Of a DNA stretch of 46,161 nucleotides, positions 26,468 through 34,279 are shown in pieces. Numbering within the stretch: the first letter of the stretch is position 1; every line of letters begins with the position of its first letter. The position numbers and the translations under genes are program-made. The notes below the pieces were generated by a model. The model made no database searches. It was given only the letters and a program-made list of their open reading frames with translations, and was not told the DNA's origin. Origin of the DNA: a virus; IMG/VR virus record IMGVR_UViG_3300009428_000014, positions 1 to 46,161 of that record; one strand, written 5' to 3'.

Positions 26468-26602
26468 GAAAGTATTTAGTAGTTAATCGCTGATTGATTC
26501 ATTAACGGGGCGCGAACCCGAACTGCGTCATGTCGTTATCTAATAAAGAAAGAGCGACTTCTTTTCGCTGACTGCGTTGACTGGTGAACGGTAGAAAGCA
26601 AA
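26468..26602. other. Gene-free leader region between two terminators
   Basis: About 135 bp without a plausible gene. It contains a short GC-rich patch at 26507-26529 (GGGGCGCGAACCCG). Reading leftward it ends in the lysis-operon terminator, so it could hold the late promoter and Q-utilisation signals, but I could not identify convincing promoter boxes. Confidence 0.3.
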
Positions 26603-26625
26603 AAACCACCGATAAGTGGTGGTTT
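26603..26625 (-). terminator. Intrinsic terminator after the AT-rich three-gene operon
   Basis: An 8-bp stem (AAACCACC / GGTGGTTT) with a 7-nt loop is followed leftward by a short U run. It lies past the end of the cysteine-protease-like gene and isolates that operon from the lysis genes. Confidence 0.7.
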
Positions 26626-26681
26626 GATATAAGCATAGTTTTCACAGCTTGGGAAAATCATAGACGAAATTAAAAAAGTAT

Positions 26682-27107
26682 TCAACTTATATTATTTAAT
26701 ATCTTTAAATAATCACCCTCCAATTTCTCACGTTCTTCTTCATCGAAGTGAGTCATCTTGGTATTGGGAGTATGACTATCATATATATGAAACCTCCAGT
26801 GCCATTCGCTTCCTTTATCACAAAACACCGTTTTACTTGTTGATGAGAATTGATTTGCTGTTATATCAATGTCGTAACCTAAAGCCTTCAACCATACGTG
26901 TCGCTGCTCTTTCTTATGCCGGTTGTACCCATGCACCATTAAAATGTTATCAATGTTTAATTCTTCAACTAGATACTTTGCAAGTAGATATGATGTAAAT
27001 TCACAACAGTTAACGGGAAATCTTTCAAATAAAGTGAATGAATACTGGCACGGTTCAACTTTCAAAAATGCTTTTCTGAACTGTTTTACGTACGAATATA
27101 TTTCCAT
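26682..27107 (-). CDS. Transglutaminase/cysteine-protease-like accessory protein
   Basis: 141 residues. The pattern cysteine (FPVNCCEFTSYLLAKYL), histidine (RHVWLKALGYDIDITANQF) and the aspartates following it resembles the C-H-D triad of transglutaminase-like or papain-fold enzymes. No closer family is recognised and the activity is untested. It starts 12 bp after the LPO_1073-like gene without a clear ribosome site, suggesting coupling. DNA is AT-rich relative to the phage core. Confidence 0.55.
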   Translation of the reverse strand: MEIYSYVKQFRKAFLKVEPCQYSFTLFERFPVNCCEFTSYLLAKYLVEELNIDNILMVHGYNRHKKEQRHVWLKALGYDIDITANQFSSTSKTVFCDKGSEWHWRFHIYDSHTPNTKMTHFDEEEREKLEGDYLKILNNIS

Positions 27108-27119
27108 AGAACATTAGCT

Positions 27120-28004
27120 TCATTCAGGTAAAAAGTGCTTTAGTGGATAATTATTATTAGTTTTTAAATTATAATTACTTAAAGCTATCGCCTTACCAAC
27201 AGGAGTCAATTTCATAGTAGAAACCTGCTTAACTTTACAAAAGGCTTCGAGATCTTCAAATCTTCTAATATTCGCTGATAGATACGAAAAAACCTCTACA
27301 CTACTCATCAAACTTTTATCAAATAAATGAGGATAATATCTCAAAAAAAGGTTACCTAGATTAGTTAATACTGAAGTTTCACTAAACCGTAAACAACCAG
27401 TGTATTCTAGATATTGTAAGGAACTTGAATTCATACCCCAAGAAGAGTTTTCCGGTAAAAATAAAGAAATCATATTAGAAAAATAATTATAGAGCTGATT
27501 AATGCTATTAAAAGATAAGCTTACATCTTGCAGGACAAAGTTCATTGTTATTGCATCAATTTGCTGTTGAGTCATTTTACTGACAACAGTGATTGATTCG
27601 TCCAAAACTATTTGATGAATTGATCTTTCCGTGAGACTAGAGCGGTCAACCAATATTTTTACTAAAATATTCTCTAAGCTGTCGTCTCCAGATTTAGCAT
27701 ACTGCTGTTGCGCTTCATATAATGAAGCTTGCATAGAAGGGGATTTTAAGTTTTCAGTTAAGCTATTAGCATTTTCTTTAAATTTATTTAAAAAATCATT
27801 TAAAAGCTCATTAGCTCTATCAAAAGCGACCTCATATGCATCCCCTCTTAACTTTATAAAGTTATCATTGAATACATTTTGAGCAGTCAATTTAGATAGT
27901 TCAATAATGCTTTCTAAGCTAGGTCCATGAATGTGCATTTCTTTTGCTTGGTAGTTTGTGCTCTCGCTACCGGCGATCATTTCTTGATTAGATCTATTTA
28001 TCAT
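27120..28004 (-). CDS. LPO_1073/Vpar_1526-family-like protein
   Basis: About 294 residues from the ATG at 28004; ATGs at 28010 and 28013 overlap the upstream gene and are equally possible. The N-terminal ESTNYQAKEMHIHGPS, the segment KLRGDAYEVAFDRANELLND and the region YEAQQQYAKSGDDSLENILV resemble the LPO_1073/Vpar_1526 family, recalled by pattern and without a search. Function is unestablished. It is in an AT-rich operon with a small membrane protein upstream and a cysteine-protease-like protein downstream, typical of prophage accessory or defence cargo. Confidence 0.62.
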   Translation of the reverse strand: MINRSNQEMIAGSESTNYQAKEMHIHGPSLESIIELSKLTAQNVFNDNFIKLRGDAYEVAFDRANELLNDFLNKFKENANSLTENLKSPSMQASLYEAQQQYAKSGDDSLENILVKILVDRSSLTERSIHQIVLDESITVVSKMTQQQIDAITMNFVLQDVSLSFNSINQLYNYFSNMISLFLPENSSWGMNSSSLQYLEYTGCLRFSETSVLTNLGNLFLRYYPHLFDKSLMSSVEVFSYLSANIRRFEDLEAFCKVKQVSTMKLTPVGKAIALSNYNLKTNNNYPLKHFLPE

Positions 28005-28239
28005 TATCATCATCTCTAACAGAATGAGCAGCGCGATGCTCATTATTGATAATTATTGAGCTGCCAGATTGATACACAGTAGATTTATCACCTGTTACAA
28101 CCTTTTGAGAGATCACGGGTTGAGCCTGAACTTTTCTTTTTTGATAGAAATGCCTCCATACCCCCCCCACAATCCACAGTCCAGCTCCAGAAAAAAGTGT
28201 GGTAAATATCAATTGATGTTCTGAAATAAATGCAATCAT
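27994..28239 (-). CDS. Small membrane-anchored protein of the accessory operon
   Basis: 81 residues: one N-terminal transmembrane helix (LIFTTLFSGAGLWIVGGVW), a basic stretch, then a tail with YQSGSSIIINNE and an acidic end. A run of eight G residues encodes part of the helix (around 28161-28168). It overlaps the start of the LPO_1073-like gene, so both are co-translated. It may anchor or regulate that protein. Confidence 0.55.
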   Translation of the reverse strand: MIAFISEHQLIFTTLFSGAGLWIVGGVWRHFYQKRKVQAQPVISQKVVTGDKSTVYQSGSSIIINNEHRAAHSVRDDDNDK

Positions 28240-28269
28240 TTTTTACCTAAGAGTATGAACCATAGCTAC

Positions 28270-28297
28270 ATACTACCTTTATTTATACCTTAAACAA
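28270..28297 (-). promoter_or_regulatory. Putative promoter of the three-gene accessory operon
   Basis: Reading leftward, TTGTTT and TAGTAT are separated by 16 bp, about 30 bp upstream of the small membrane protein start. The surrounding DNA is AT-rich. It would allow expression in the lysogen. Confidence 0.45.
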
Positions 28298-28560
28298 TAA
28301 TTGAAATTAGGAAGTTAGATTTTGAACCACATACTCATACGTGAGAGCTATTTATCAACTTAGCGTGTAGTGGAATAGGCCGAGTATCCATTAAAAAATG
28401 CTACAAACAATATTGTTCAAAATCGATAAAATATCTTCCTGTTTGGAAGATTCACAAAATAGCTAAAACTATATAAGTAACAGTAACTTTAATTGTTTAG
28501 AAAGAAATTGCCGTCTTGGCAGTGTCTTGGTTGAGTAATTGAGCTTAGTAAATTTTTCTA
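28298..28560. other. Gene-free segment with integrase-end-like sequence
   Basis: No gene is seen in this AT-rich gap. At 28497-28544 the minus strand reads like a short degenerate copy of the end of the integrase gene: LNQDTAKTAISF then stop, compared with FNQDSTETGNNL then stop for the real gene. This may be an old recombination scar or an attachment-type repeat. Confidence 0.35.
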
Positions 28561-28562
28561 TG

Positions 28563-28589
28563 AAAAGAGAGCCCTTTGGAGAGCTCTTT
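28563..28589 (-). terminator. Terminator after the XRE-ImmA gene
   Basis: An interrupted stem (AAAGAG / CTCTTT with inner pairs) followed leftward by a short U run lies about 55 bp past the end of the XRE-ImmA gene. Confidence 0.5.
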
Positions 28590-28643
28590 GTATTTAGGGT
28601 GAATCAATTTATTGATGTTCTCATTAGCCTTAAAAGTCTAGTG

Positions 28644-29846
28644 TTATCTTCCGAGTTCAAAAATGTTGTTTGACGTCCCAACTATTTTCTTATCACTTGT
28701 ACTTTTAACTACTGATTTTGTTCTGAATTGTAACAAATTATCATTTGCCATAGAATCATCAAAAAAACCTTTGGGTAAGCAACACAAGCTCTCAACTAAA
28801 CTAGCTGGCAGACCTAGCTGATCAAGTAAATCATTTTTATTTATTCCAGCGGCTATAAGCATATTAGCAGCCCTAGATAAAAGTCGAGGAGACTCGGGGA
28901 TAAGCTGGTCATCATAAGGCTCCTTCAACCTCCAACCTTTCGAGGAAAGATTTTTATATAAGTTAGCTTTTTGGAGATCATTAATTAGATCAAGCTGGTG
29001 AGCTCTAAATATCATTGCTGCAATTGATACTTTCCAGCGAGGTTTCAGAGTTAGAAACGTCTCAAGTGTAGGTCTTCGAATATCTTTAGCAAATGATTCA
29101 GCTGGCATAAGTAATGAACCAGCAAATAAATCTGCTTGTCGCTCAATTTCTTTATGATTAGTACTATTAAGTGATTCAATTAATATGTTTTTATGCAGAA
29201 TCATGTGACCTAATTCATGAGCTAAATCGAAACGACTACGAATAGCGTTCTGTTTATCAGAGGAAAGTAATATATATGCTCGATTGAAACCATGCTGCCA
29301 GTTAGACAAACCGTCAAGCTTGTCAAAGCCAATTTCACTACGAGCACAAACAATACCTGCACTTTCAACTGCAAGTGTTAAATCTTTTATTGGACCAGTT
29401 CCCAAGTTCATATTTACTCTAAAATCTTGAGCAATTAACTCAATATCTATATCAGAGAGGGAATTGAACTGTTTCGACGAATTTGGAAGGTTAATTGCTG
29501 GCCAATCAACATATTTTTGAAAAACATTAGAAAGCTCAATTAACCAATTTAGCTTTGTTTTAGTTGCAATTCTTCCTGTTTTTGTAGCAGAAGAAAGAGA
29601 ACGATAAAAATATGGGGTATGATCTAATGTTGTTGATTCTCTCAAAAACCAATGTGTTGATTGCCCTAAAGAAGTCGCCAATGATTGGAGCTTATCCTCT
29701 TGAGGGTTTTGACTACCGTTTTCCCATTGAGTAACAGTCGCACCAGATACATTTACGAGAGTAGCCAGCGCAACCTTAGTTAAACCAAGCGCTTCTCTAG
29801 CTTGAGTTAATCTAAATGATTGAAATCCACCTACACCTGTTTTCAT
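28644..29846 (-). CDS. XRE-family regulator fused to ImmA/IrrE metallopeptidase
   Basis: 400 residues. An N-terminal helix-turn-helix (LTQAREALGLTKVALATLVN, then ATVTQWENGSQNPQEDKL) is followed by an ImmA/IrrE-type zinc peptidase with the HELGH motif (FDLAHELGHMILH) and the downstream glutamate region EIERQADLFAGSLLMP. Such fusions act as self-controlled repressors that respond to stress by cleavage, or as antitoxins. It is 3 bp from the end of an unrecognised partner gene, forming a two-gene operon with its own promoter and terminator. Confidence 0.85.
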   Translation of the reverse strand: MKTGVGGFQSFRLTQAREALGLTKVALATLVNVSGATVTQWENGSQNPQEDKLQSLATSLGQSTHWFLRESTTLDHTPYFYRSLSSATKTGRIATKTKLNWLIELSNVFQKYVDWPAINLPNSSKQFNSLSDIDIELIAQDFRVNMNLGTGPIKDLTLAVESAGIVCARSEIGFDKLDGLSNWQHGFNRAYILLSSDKQNAIRSRFDLAHELGHMILHKNILIESLNSTNHKEIERQADLFAGSLLMPAESFAKDIRRPTLETFLTLKPRWKVSIAAMIFRAHQLDLINDLQKANLYKNLSSKGWRLKEPYDDQLIPESPRLLSRAANMLIAAGINKNDLLDQLGLPASLVESLCCLPKGFFDDSMANDNLLQFRTKSVVKSTSDKKIVGTSNNIFELGR

Positions 29847-29849
29847 TAT

Positions 29850-30497
29850 TTATTCACCATTACTAGTTTTATTTTCAAACTGTTCAAGAGCAACTTTAAG
29901 AGTTGGCCAAGCTAAGTCGCTCTCATACATTTCTTCAGAATTGTACATCTCTAACAGCTCATTAAAATGAAGCAGCGCATGGTAGTCTTTCCAGTTGGAA
30001 AATGGAACCGCTACAAAAATTTCTTGGGGAGAGCTCTGTTGTTCATCCTTAATTTTGGGGTGAACTATCATTACAACAATGTGTAGTTTTTGCTCCAACT
30101 CTAGTTGTTTAGAGTCAAAGAAATCAAGCTGTAAAGGTTCAAGTGCCTTATTTCCCATAGAGAGTAATTTTCTATGTGCTGCGTCACGAACTTTAGCACC
30201 TGAACTATTCACTTCTATGTGGGTCAATATGATGTTATTCGTCTCGATGGAAACGTAATGCTCACCTTTGGGGATTGTATAGTTTATTTGACCATTGACA
30301 GCAGTAAATGCCTCATCAATGAGATAGCGTCTCATTTGCGATCTGAGTCTTGGTTTCGGAGATAGCAGTAGGTTTTCTTCTAAAAAATTCTCAGTCACAC
30401 CATATTTAATAAGTATTTGGGCTTCTAAATCTTGAAATATTTCCTTCTCAATATTACCCACAATATAGGAATAAAGTTTTTTTTGAAGATCGTCCAT
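29850..30497 (-). CDS. Unrecognised partner of the XRE-ImmA protein
   Basis: 215 residues from the ATG at 30497, preceded by GGGT; a GTG further up is less likely. The protein looks soluble and mixed alpha/beta, with a basic early region (KPRLRSQMRRYLIDEAF) and no motif I can name. As the first gene of a tight two-gene operon with an XRE-ImmA fusion it could be a toxin, effector or sensor controlled by the second gene. That role is inferred from arrangement only. Confidence 0.55.
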   Translation of the reverse strand: MDDLQKKLYSYIVGNIEKEIFQDLEAQILIKYGVTENFLEENLLLSPKPRLRSQMRRYLIDEAFTAVNGQINYTIPKGEHYVSIETNNIILTHIEVNSSGAKVRDAAHRKLLSMGNKALEPLQLDFFDSKQLELEQKLHIVVMIVHPKIKDEQQSSPQEIFVAVPFSNWKDYHALLHFNELLEMYNSEEMYESDLAWPTLKVALEQFENKTSNGE

Positions 30498-30523
30498 TGC
30501 ATTTACCCTCGACACACACATTT

Positions 30524-30529
30524 AGTATA
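30524..30529 (-). promoter_or_regulatory. Putative -10 box of the XRE-ImmA operon
   Basis: TATACT on the minus strand about 27 bp before the start of the partner gene, with GGC directly upstream; a convincing -35 was not found. It lies in a gap of about 100 bp between the early genes and this operon. Confidence 0.35.
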
Positions 30530-30586
30530 GCCGAATTATACATGTAAATCTTAAGTTATAAAGCTTTTACTTTTAGAAACACCACC

Positions 30587-30621
30587 GAACAGCTCATATT
30601 TTATACACTAAAGAGCTGTTC
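30587..30621. repeat. 9-bp inverted repeat at the end of the early gene group
   Basis: GAACAGCTC and GAGCTGTTC flank a 17-nt AT-rich loop, immediately past the stop of the DUF4406-type gene. The U tract is weak, so it may be a modest terminator, an RNA-stabilising hairpin or an operator of the adjacent operon. Confidence 0.5.
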
Positions 30622-30623
30622 AT

Positions 30624-30926
30624 CTAACAATCACCGAATATTAATGTCACATCAACAATCTTAACCCCTATCTTCTTAGCATAGTAATACTCAGCAGTTG
30701 CACCGGCTGATTTACGCCAACCTGGTAACATTACCATCTCATTGCATGCACGGATCATGGCATAGCATATATCCATGTACTGAGGTTCGGTTAATCCGGC
30801 GGGTAAACTAGCTGAATGCAATACTATGCGGTCATTTGATTGCAATAGCTCCGCAGCACTAAAGAACGCCTGCTTGTTGCTATTAATATTACCGCTAATA
30901 GGGCCTGCTATGTATGTCGCTATCAT
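30624..30926 (-). CDS. DUF4406 (nucleoside deoxyribosyltransferase-like) protein
   Basis: 100 residues. YIAGPISGN at the start, YMDICYAMIRACNEMVMLPG in the middle and WRKSAGATAEYYYAKKIGVK toward the end are the DUF4406 signatures, a family related to nucleoside 2-deoxyribosyltransferases. It may act in nucleotide metabolism during infection. It follows the exonuclease gene without a gap. Confidence 0.85.
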   Translation of the reverse strand: MIATYIAGPISGNINSNKQAFFSAAELLQSNDRIVLHSASLPAGLTEPQYMDICYAMIRACNEMVMLPGWRKSAGATAEYYYAKKIGVKIVDVTLIFGDC

Positions 30927-31523
30927 CTAGTGTTTGCTACCAAACAACGCATCCTTATAACACTTAAGCTCTGCAATCGATTCTCGAATATCAGCCAGCG
31001 CTTCATGCTTGTACTGCTTCATGCCTACCGCTTTCTTCTCCAGTTCAGGCGCCCATGCTCTTGCCGCTAATGCGATAGCAGAAATGTCCAACTGACGATA
31101 ATGCAAGAATTCATGTAAGCGTGGCATTTGGCATAAGATGTACGACCGGTCAAACATGATTGAGTTACCAGCGAAAATAACGCCCTCTTTGGTTTCTCGG
31201 TTATAAGGCGCAATACCCATAGCTTTTAAGTGATCTAATATCTGCTGCTCACATTCTGCTAATGAATAAACACCTGATCTAACCTCATCAAGCAAGCCGC
31301 TTTTGGTATGCGCATCAATAGCCCACTGACTGGAGTGGTTGATAATGTCATCACTTTGATGGACAACAACCCTAAGCGCACTACCTACCTGGTTAAGGTC
31401 TTTATCGGTAACTACAATGGCTAGCTCAAAAATAGGGTAATACTCCATCCCTAGCTGACCATTGGCTAAACGTCCATTCAAACCACCTGTTTCTATATCA
31501 CCAAACAAAAAGTAATTGTTCAT
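30927..31523 (-). CDS. DEDD-type 3'-5' exonuclease (oligoribonuclease-like)
   Basis: 198 residues. Motif I is FGDIETGGL, motif II lies around IFAGNSIMFDRSYILCQMPR, and motif III is YKHEALADIRESIAEL. This is close in pattern to oligoribonuclease and phage 3'-5' exonucleases that degrade short RNA or DNA. A role in nucleotide recycling or DNA metabolism is likely. It is in the small early gene group downstream of integrase. Confidence 0.86.
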   Translation of the reverse strand: MNNYFLFGDIETGGLNGRLANGQLGMEYYPIFELAIVVTDKDLNQVGSALRVVVHQSDDIINHSSQWAIDAHTKSGLLDEVRSGVYSLAECEQQILDHLKAMGIAPYNRETKEGVIFAGNSIMFDRSYILCQMPRLHEFLHYRQLDISAIALAARAWAPELEKKAVGMKQYKHEALADIRESIAELKCYKDALFGSKH

Positions 31524-31538
31524 TAAAATATCCCTTAA

Positions 31539-31799
31539 TTAATATGGCCATCTTTTATAGCGAGGCGGAGGCGGCGTTGGTGGTGGAGGTTTATCAACCT
31601 TGTGTTCTGTATCACCTTCAATTGCCTTTGTTACAGCACTTGGATACTCACCAACAAGCAATTCACTGCCATCACTAAAATAGATATTTGTTCCATAATC
31701 GCTATTAGATGAGTACTCCTCAAAATGCAATATTTTAGAAAGCACTACATGTTGAGGACCAGATCGGCCATAACCACGAAAACAAGCTGTCTTACTCAT
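31539..31799 (-). CDS. Small protein with proline-rich C-terminus
   Basis: 86 residues from the ATG at 31799, chosen because GGAGAG lies just upstream directly after the preceding stop. The sequence has a short beta-type domain (VVLSKILHFEEYSSNSDYGT, then IYFSDGSELLVGEYP) and ends in a proline-rich tail. Unknown function. Confidence 0.55.
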   Translation of the reverse strand: MSKTACFRGYGRSGPQHVVLSKILHFEEYSSNSDYGTNIYFSDGSELLVGEYPSAVTKAIEGDTEHKVDKPPPPTPPPPRYKRWPY

Positions 31800-31809
31800 A
31801 TTCTCTCCA

Positions 31810-31962
31810 CTATTTAGATTGCTTATAGTCATCACACTTAACAATCTTGAAGTTAGACACCTTGCAGTGCTCAATGACTTTCATCTTGTGAAATGGCAAA
31901 TGACCACATCTACGCTCTCGGTGAACGCATAACACACATGCCGCCCTTTGGCGCAAACGCAA
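31810..31962 (-). CDS. Small cysteine/histidine-rich (zinc-type) protein, TTG start
   Basis: 50 residues from a TTG at 31962 with TAGG shortly upstream. Cysteines at 9, 12, 19, 33 and 43 and several histidines (ACVLCVHRERRCGHLPFHK) suggest a zinc-binding fold. The frame opens just upstream, and its stop is followed at once by the ribosome site of the next gene, so it fits the operon. A competing ATG frame gives only 22 residues. Confidence 0.55.
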   Translation of the reverse strand: MRLRQRAACVLCVHRERRCGHLPFHKMKVIEHCKVSNFKIVKCDDYKQSK

Positions 31963-31985
31963 AGTTACCTACTGTCATAAATCAC

Positions 31986-32558
31986 CTATGCATGCTGATA
32001 TTTGTTTGCGAAATGATTTAGCTCAATGCCTTTTTCGAGAGCTCTACGCATAATCTCAACGGTTATTATCAACTCGCTTCTGCAATGCTTAGTTCTTACG
32101 TCTTGTTGAAAGTGAAGATATTCAGCTAAATCACAATTCAAATACTCTGGAAGTAATATTGTCCATGGAACGTTGGGGTTTGACTCCCTCGTCATTTTTT
32201 TGCCTTTTATTATTTTTATTACCGGCTTATTTTTACCGTGGATCTCCCAAAGCATCCAGCCATAGGGAATCTCACTTGGCTTAAGCAAACCCTTTGGGGT
32301 TACATACACTCTAAAATCCCCCATACCGGAACCAGGTTGACGCCAAGGTTTCTTTTTATCTGCCAAAAAATCGCTTCTAGATACCTTTACTTCAGCAAGT
32401 AAACTCTCACCACAAAGAGACACCCCAAGAACATCAGGTTGCTCACCAACATTAGCGGAAGTGATATTGGAAAATGAAAGTGGGTAATTCATTTTCCTTA
32501 ATCTTAGGGCAACAAAATCAGCTATTTCATCGTGAGTCATTTCATCAACTAACTTCAT
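31986..32558 (-). CDS. PD-(D/E)XK nuclease-like phage protein
   Basis: 190 residues from the ATG at 32558, which has GAGG six bases upstream. The segment EQPDVLGVSLCGESLLAEVK followed by VSRSDFLADKKKPWR has the D...ExK arrangement of PD-(D/E)XK nucleases. Homologues in phages are often named 'adenylosuccinate synthase' without support. It probably acts on DNA, but substrate is unknown. Confidence 0.62.
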   Translation of the reverse strand: MKLVDEMTHDEIADFVALRLRKMNYPLSFSNITSANVGEQPDVLGVSLCGESLLAEVKVSRSDFLADKKKPWRQPGSGMGDFRVYVTPKGLLKPSEIPYGWMLWEIHGKNKPVIKIIKGKKMTRESNPNVPWTILLPEYLNCDLAEYLHFQQDVRTKHCRSELIITVEIMRRALEKGIELNHFANKYQHA

Positions 32559-32572
32559 ACTCACCTCAGTAT

Positions 32573-32983
32573 TTAAATTATTGAATTTATGAAAGCATTG
32601 CTGCTATTCATTTTGATCAGCGCCGCTTGTAAATCGGCTAGTTCTTGCTTTTTAGTCTTCCGTAACTTAGGCAAATCTTTAAGCCACTGCTCACCTTTCA
32701 GAATATTCAACTCCAATACTTGGGTGGTCGATATTGGTTGCGAATGACTTCCGAACGATGAAACAGCACCAACCTCATATTCACATTCATGCAGCCCCCA
32801 CGCCCTATTCTCATCTTCATGGTGGCAACCATTTTCGCCGCCAGTAAGCTTAAGCCCACACCAAGGGCAATAATATTTAAGTGAACTGTAATCAAAGCAT
32901 TCTGCCATTGCTAACGAGTCGCCTAGCTTTTTTAAAGCAATTTTTTCATCATCACTTATCTTTAATTTGAGTGATTTACTCAT
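32573..32983 (-). CDS. Small protein with zinc-type motif
   Basis: 136 residues. A central CPWCGLKL pair with C/H residues downstream (ENGCHHEDENRAWGLHECEY) suggests a zinc-binding module resembling restriction-alleviation or Lar-like small phage proteins. The C-terminal part is helical. It lies just downstream of integrase on the same strand. Confidence 0.55.
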   Translation of the reverse strand: MSKSLKLKISDDEKIALKKLGDSLAMAECFDYSSLKYYCPWCGLKLTGGENGCHHEDENRAWGLHECEYEVGAVSSFGSHSQPISTTQVLELNILKGEQWLKDLPKLRKTKKQELADLQAALIKMNSSNAFINSII

Positions 32984-33052
32984 TAAATATCTTCCCTTTG
33001 TGAAGATGCATAAACTAACCTGTAAATACCGCCCAGATTGAGTTTAGACTGT

Positions 33053-34279
33053 TTATAAATTGTTTCCTGTCTCGGTACTGTCTTGATTAAATCGACAAAC
33101 GAAAGGATTAAATACGTCCATTAAATGACTATGCCAGAGCTCAATAGCTGCCCTCTTCTGATCGGCTAAGTAAGTGTGAATATAGGCTTGGTCTAACTTG
33201 GTCATAGAGTGGTTTAACATCTGCTCTGCTACCATATAATCAATGCCTAAGTCAGCCCAACACGACCTGGCAAGCTTACGCAAATCATGCGCAGTCCATT
33301 CACCATTGCTAACTTGTTTTACCATGCTATTAGCCGAACGTTCATCCAACCCGCCGGCACGATATTTATGAGGAAATAAATACACACCGCGATACCCATC
33401 AGCTAATTGATTACGCTTATGCCAATTCAATACAGTAGACATCAAAGGAGTAATAGGGATAGTTAACTGGGCTTGAGTCTTAGTAATATCTGCTGGAATA
33501 ACCAGTTTGGTATTTGCCTCATCGTAATACGCCCACTTTAATAACCTAGTTTCACCAATACGAGTACCATAGGCCAACATGATAAATATCAGCACTGCAG
33601 CGTCGTCTTTAGCATTGCCAATGTTCGTCAGCAGCGGCAATAAATCAGTGGCCTGTAACTTAGGTGGTTTAGTTGCTATGGGGGTTGAGATAAAATCAGT
33701 AAAACTCAATGATGATAATGGATCATCACTTATCAGCTTAAGTACCGTCGCCTGCTTAAATGCCTTACGTAAAATTGCGTAGTACTGACGAACGCTGCCG
33801 ATGGCGTATCGCGACTGCAGTGGCCAGATTAATAGCTCATCAACTTTATGGTGGTTTAACTCACTTAACAGTACATCGCCAAGCACAGGTAATAAATGCT
33901 TACTAATAGCACATTTGATATTACGCTTTCGTTTAATAGACAAGCTGGTATCAGATTGCGATCGAGTTAAATACCACTGCAACAAACCGCTACAACTGAG
34001 CCAGTTATTTACTTTTATATTATTGTCCTGTCTATGCTGAATACTCATTGATGGCAATCCATCCAGTATCACTTTAGCACCAACAAGCGGCCAACTCGCA
34101 ACCTTCTCCCACCTGTCCTTACCATCTTTATACGTCACTAAGTGCCAGCTTCCTCGATTATGCAAACGAGATAAACGAAGCCTAAGCGGAAAGCGTGGGT
34201 CCCTTAATTCAGTGACAGACTTATCAGCCAGCGCCCGTTTTATTGCTGAGTCGGTAAATTGGATTGTGGCAACTGTCAT
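33053..34279 (-). CDS. int: Tyrosine-recombinase integrase
   Basis: 408 residues from the ATG at 34279. The catalytic region shows the first arginine in AYGTRIGETRLLKW, the HxxR box in TAHDLRKLARSCW and the tyrosine in LNHSMTKLDQAYIHTYL. The N-terminal half carries arm-binding and core-binding regions. It would catalyse integration and excision. Its start overlaps the stop of a Q-like gene, so it is embedded in the minus-strand operon. No excisionase is recognised nearby. The end of the gene contains an attachment-like repeat. Confidence 0.93.
   Translation of the reverse strand: MTVATIQFTDSAIKRALADKSVTELRDPRFPLRLRLSRLHNRGSWHLVTYKDGKDRWEKVASWPLVGAKVILDGLPSMSIQHRQDNNIKVNNWLSCSGLLQWYLTRSQSDTSLSIKRKRNIKCAISKHLLPVLGDVLLSELNHHKVDELLIWPLQSRYAIGSVRQYYAILRKAFKQATVLKLISDDPLSSLSFTDFISTPIATKPPKLQATDLLPLLTNIGNAKDDAAVLIFIMLAYGTRIGETRLLKWAYYDEANTKLVIPADITKTQAQLTIPITPLMSTVLNWHKRNQLADGYRGVYLFPHKYRAGGLDERSANSMVKQVSNGEWTAHDLRKLARSCWADLGIDYMVAEQMLNHSMTKLDQAYIHTYLADQKRAAIELWHSHLMDVFNPFVCRFNQDSTETGNNL

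Noticed and set aside
26500-26530. tRNA-like T-arm pattern on the minus strand (GGGTTCGCGCCCC)
   Set aside because: No acceptor, anticodon or D-arm can be completed around it, so it is not a tRNA; the patch is only noted as GC-rich.
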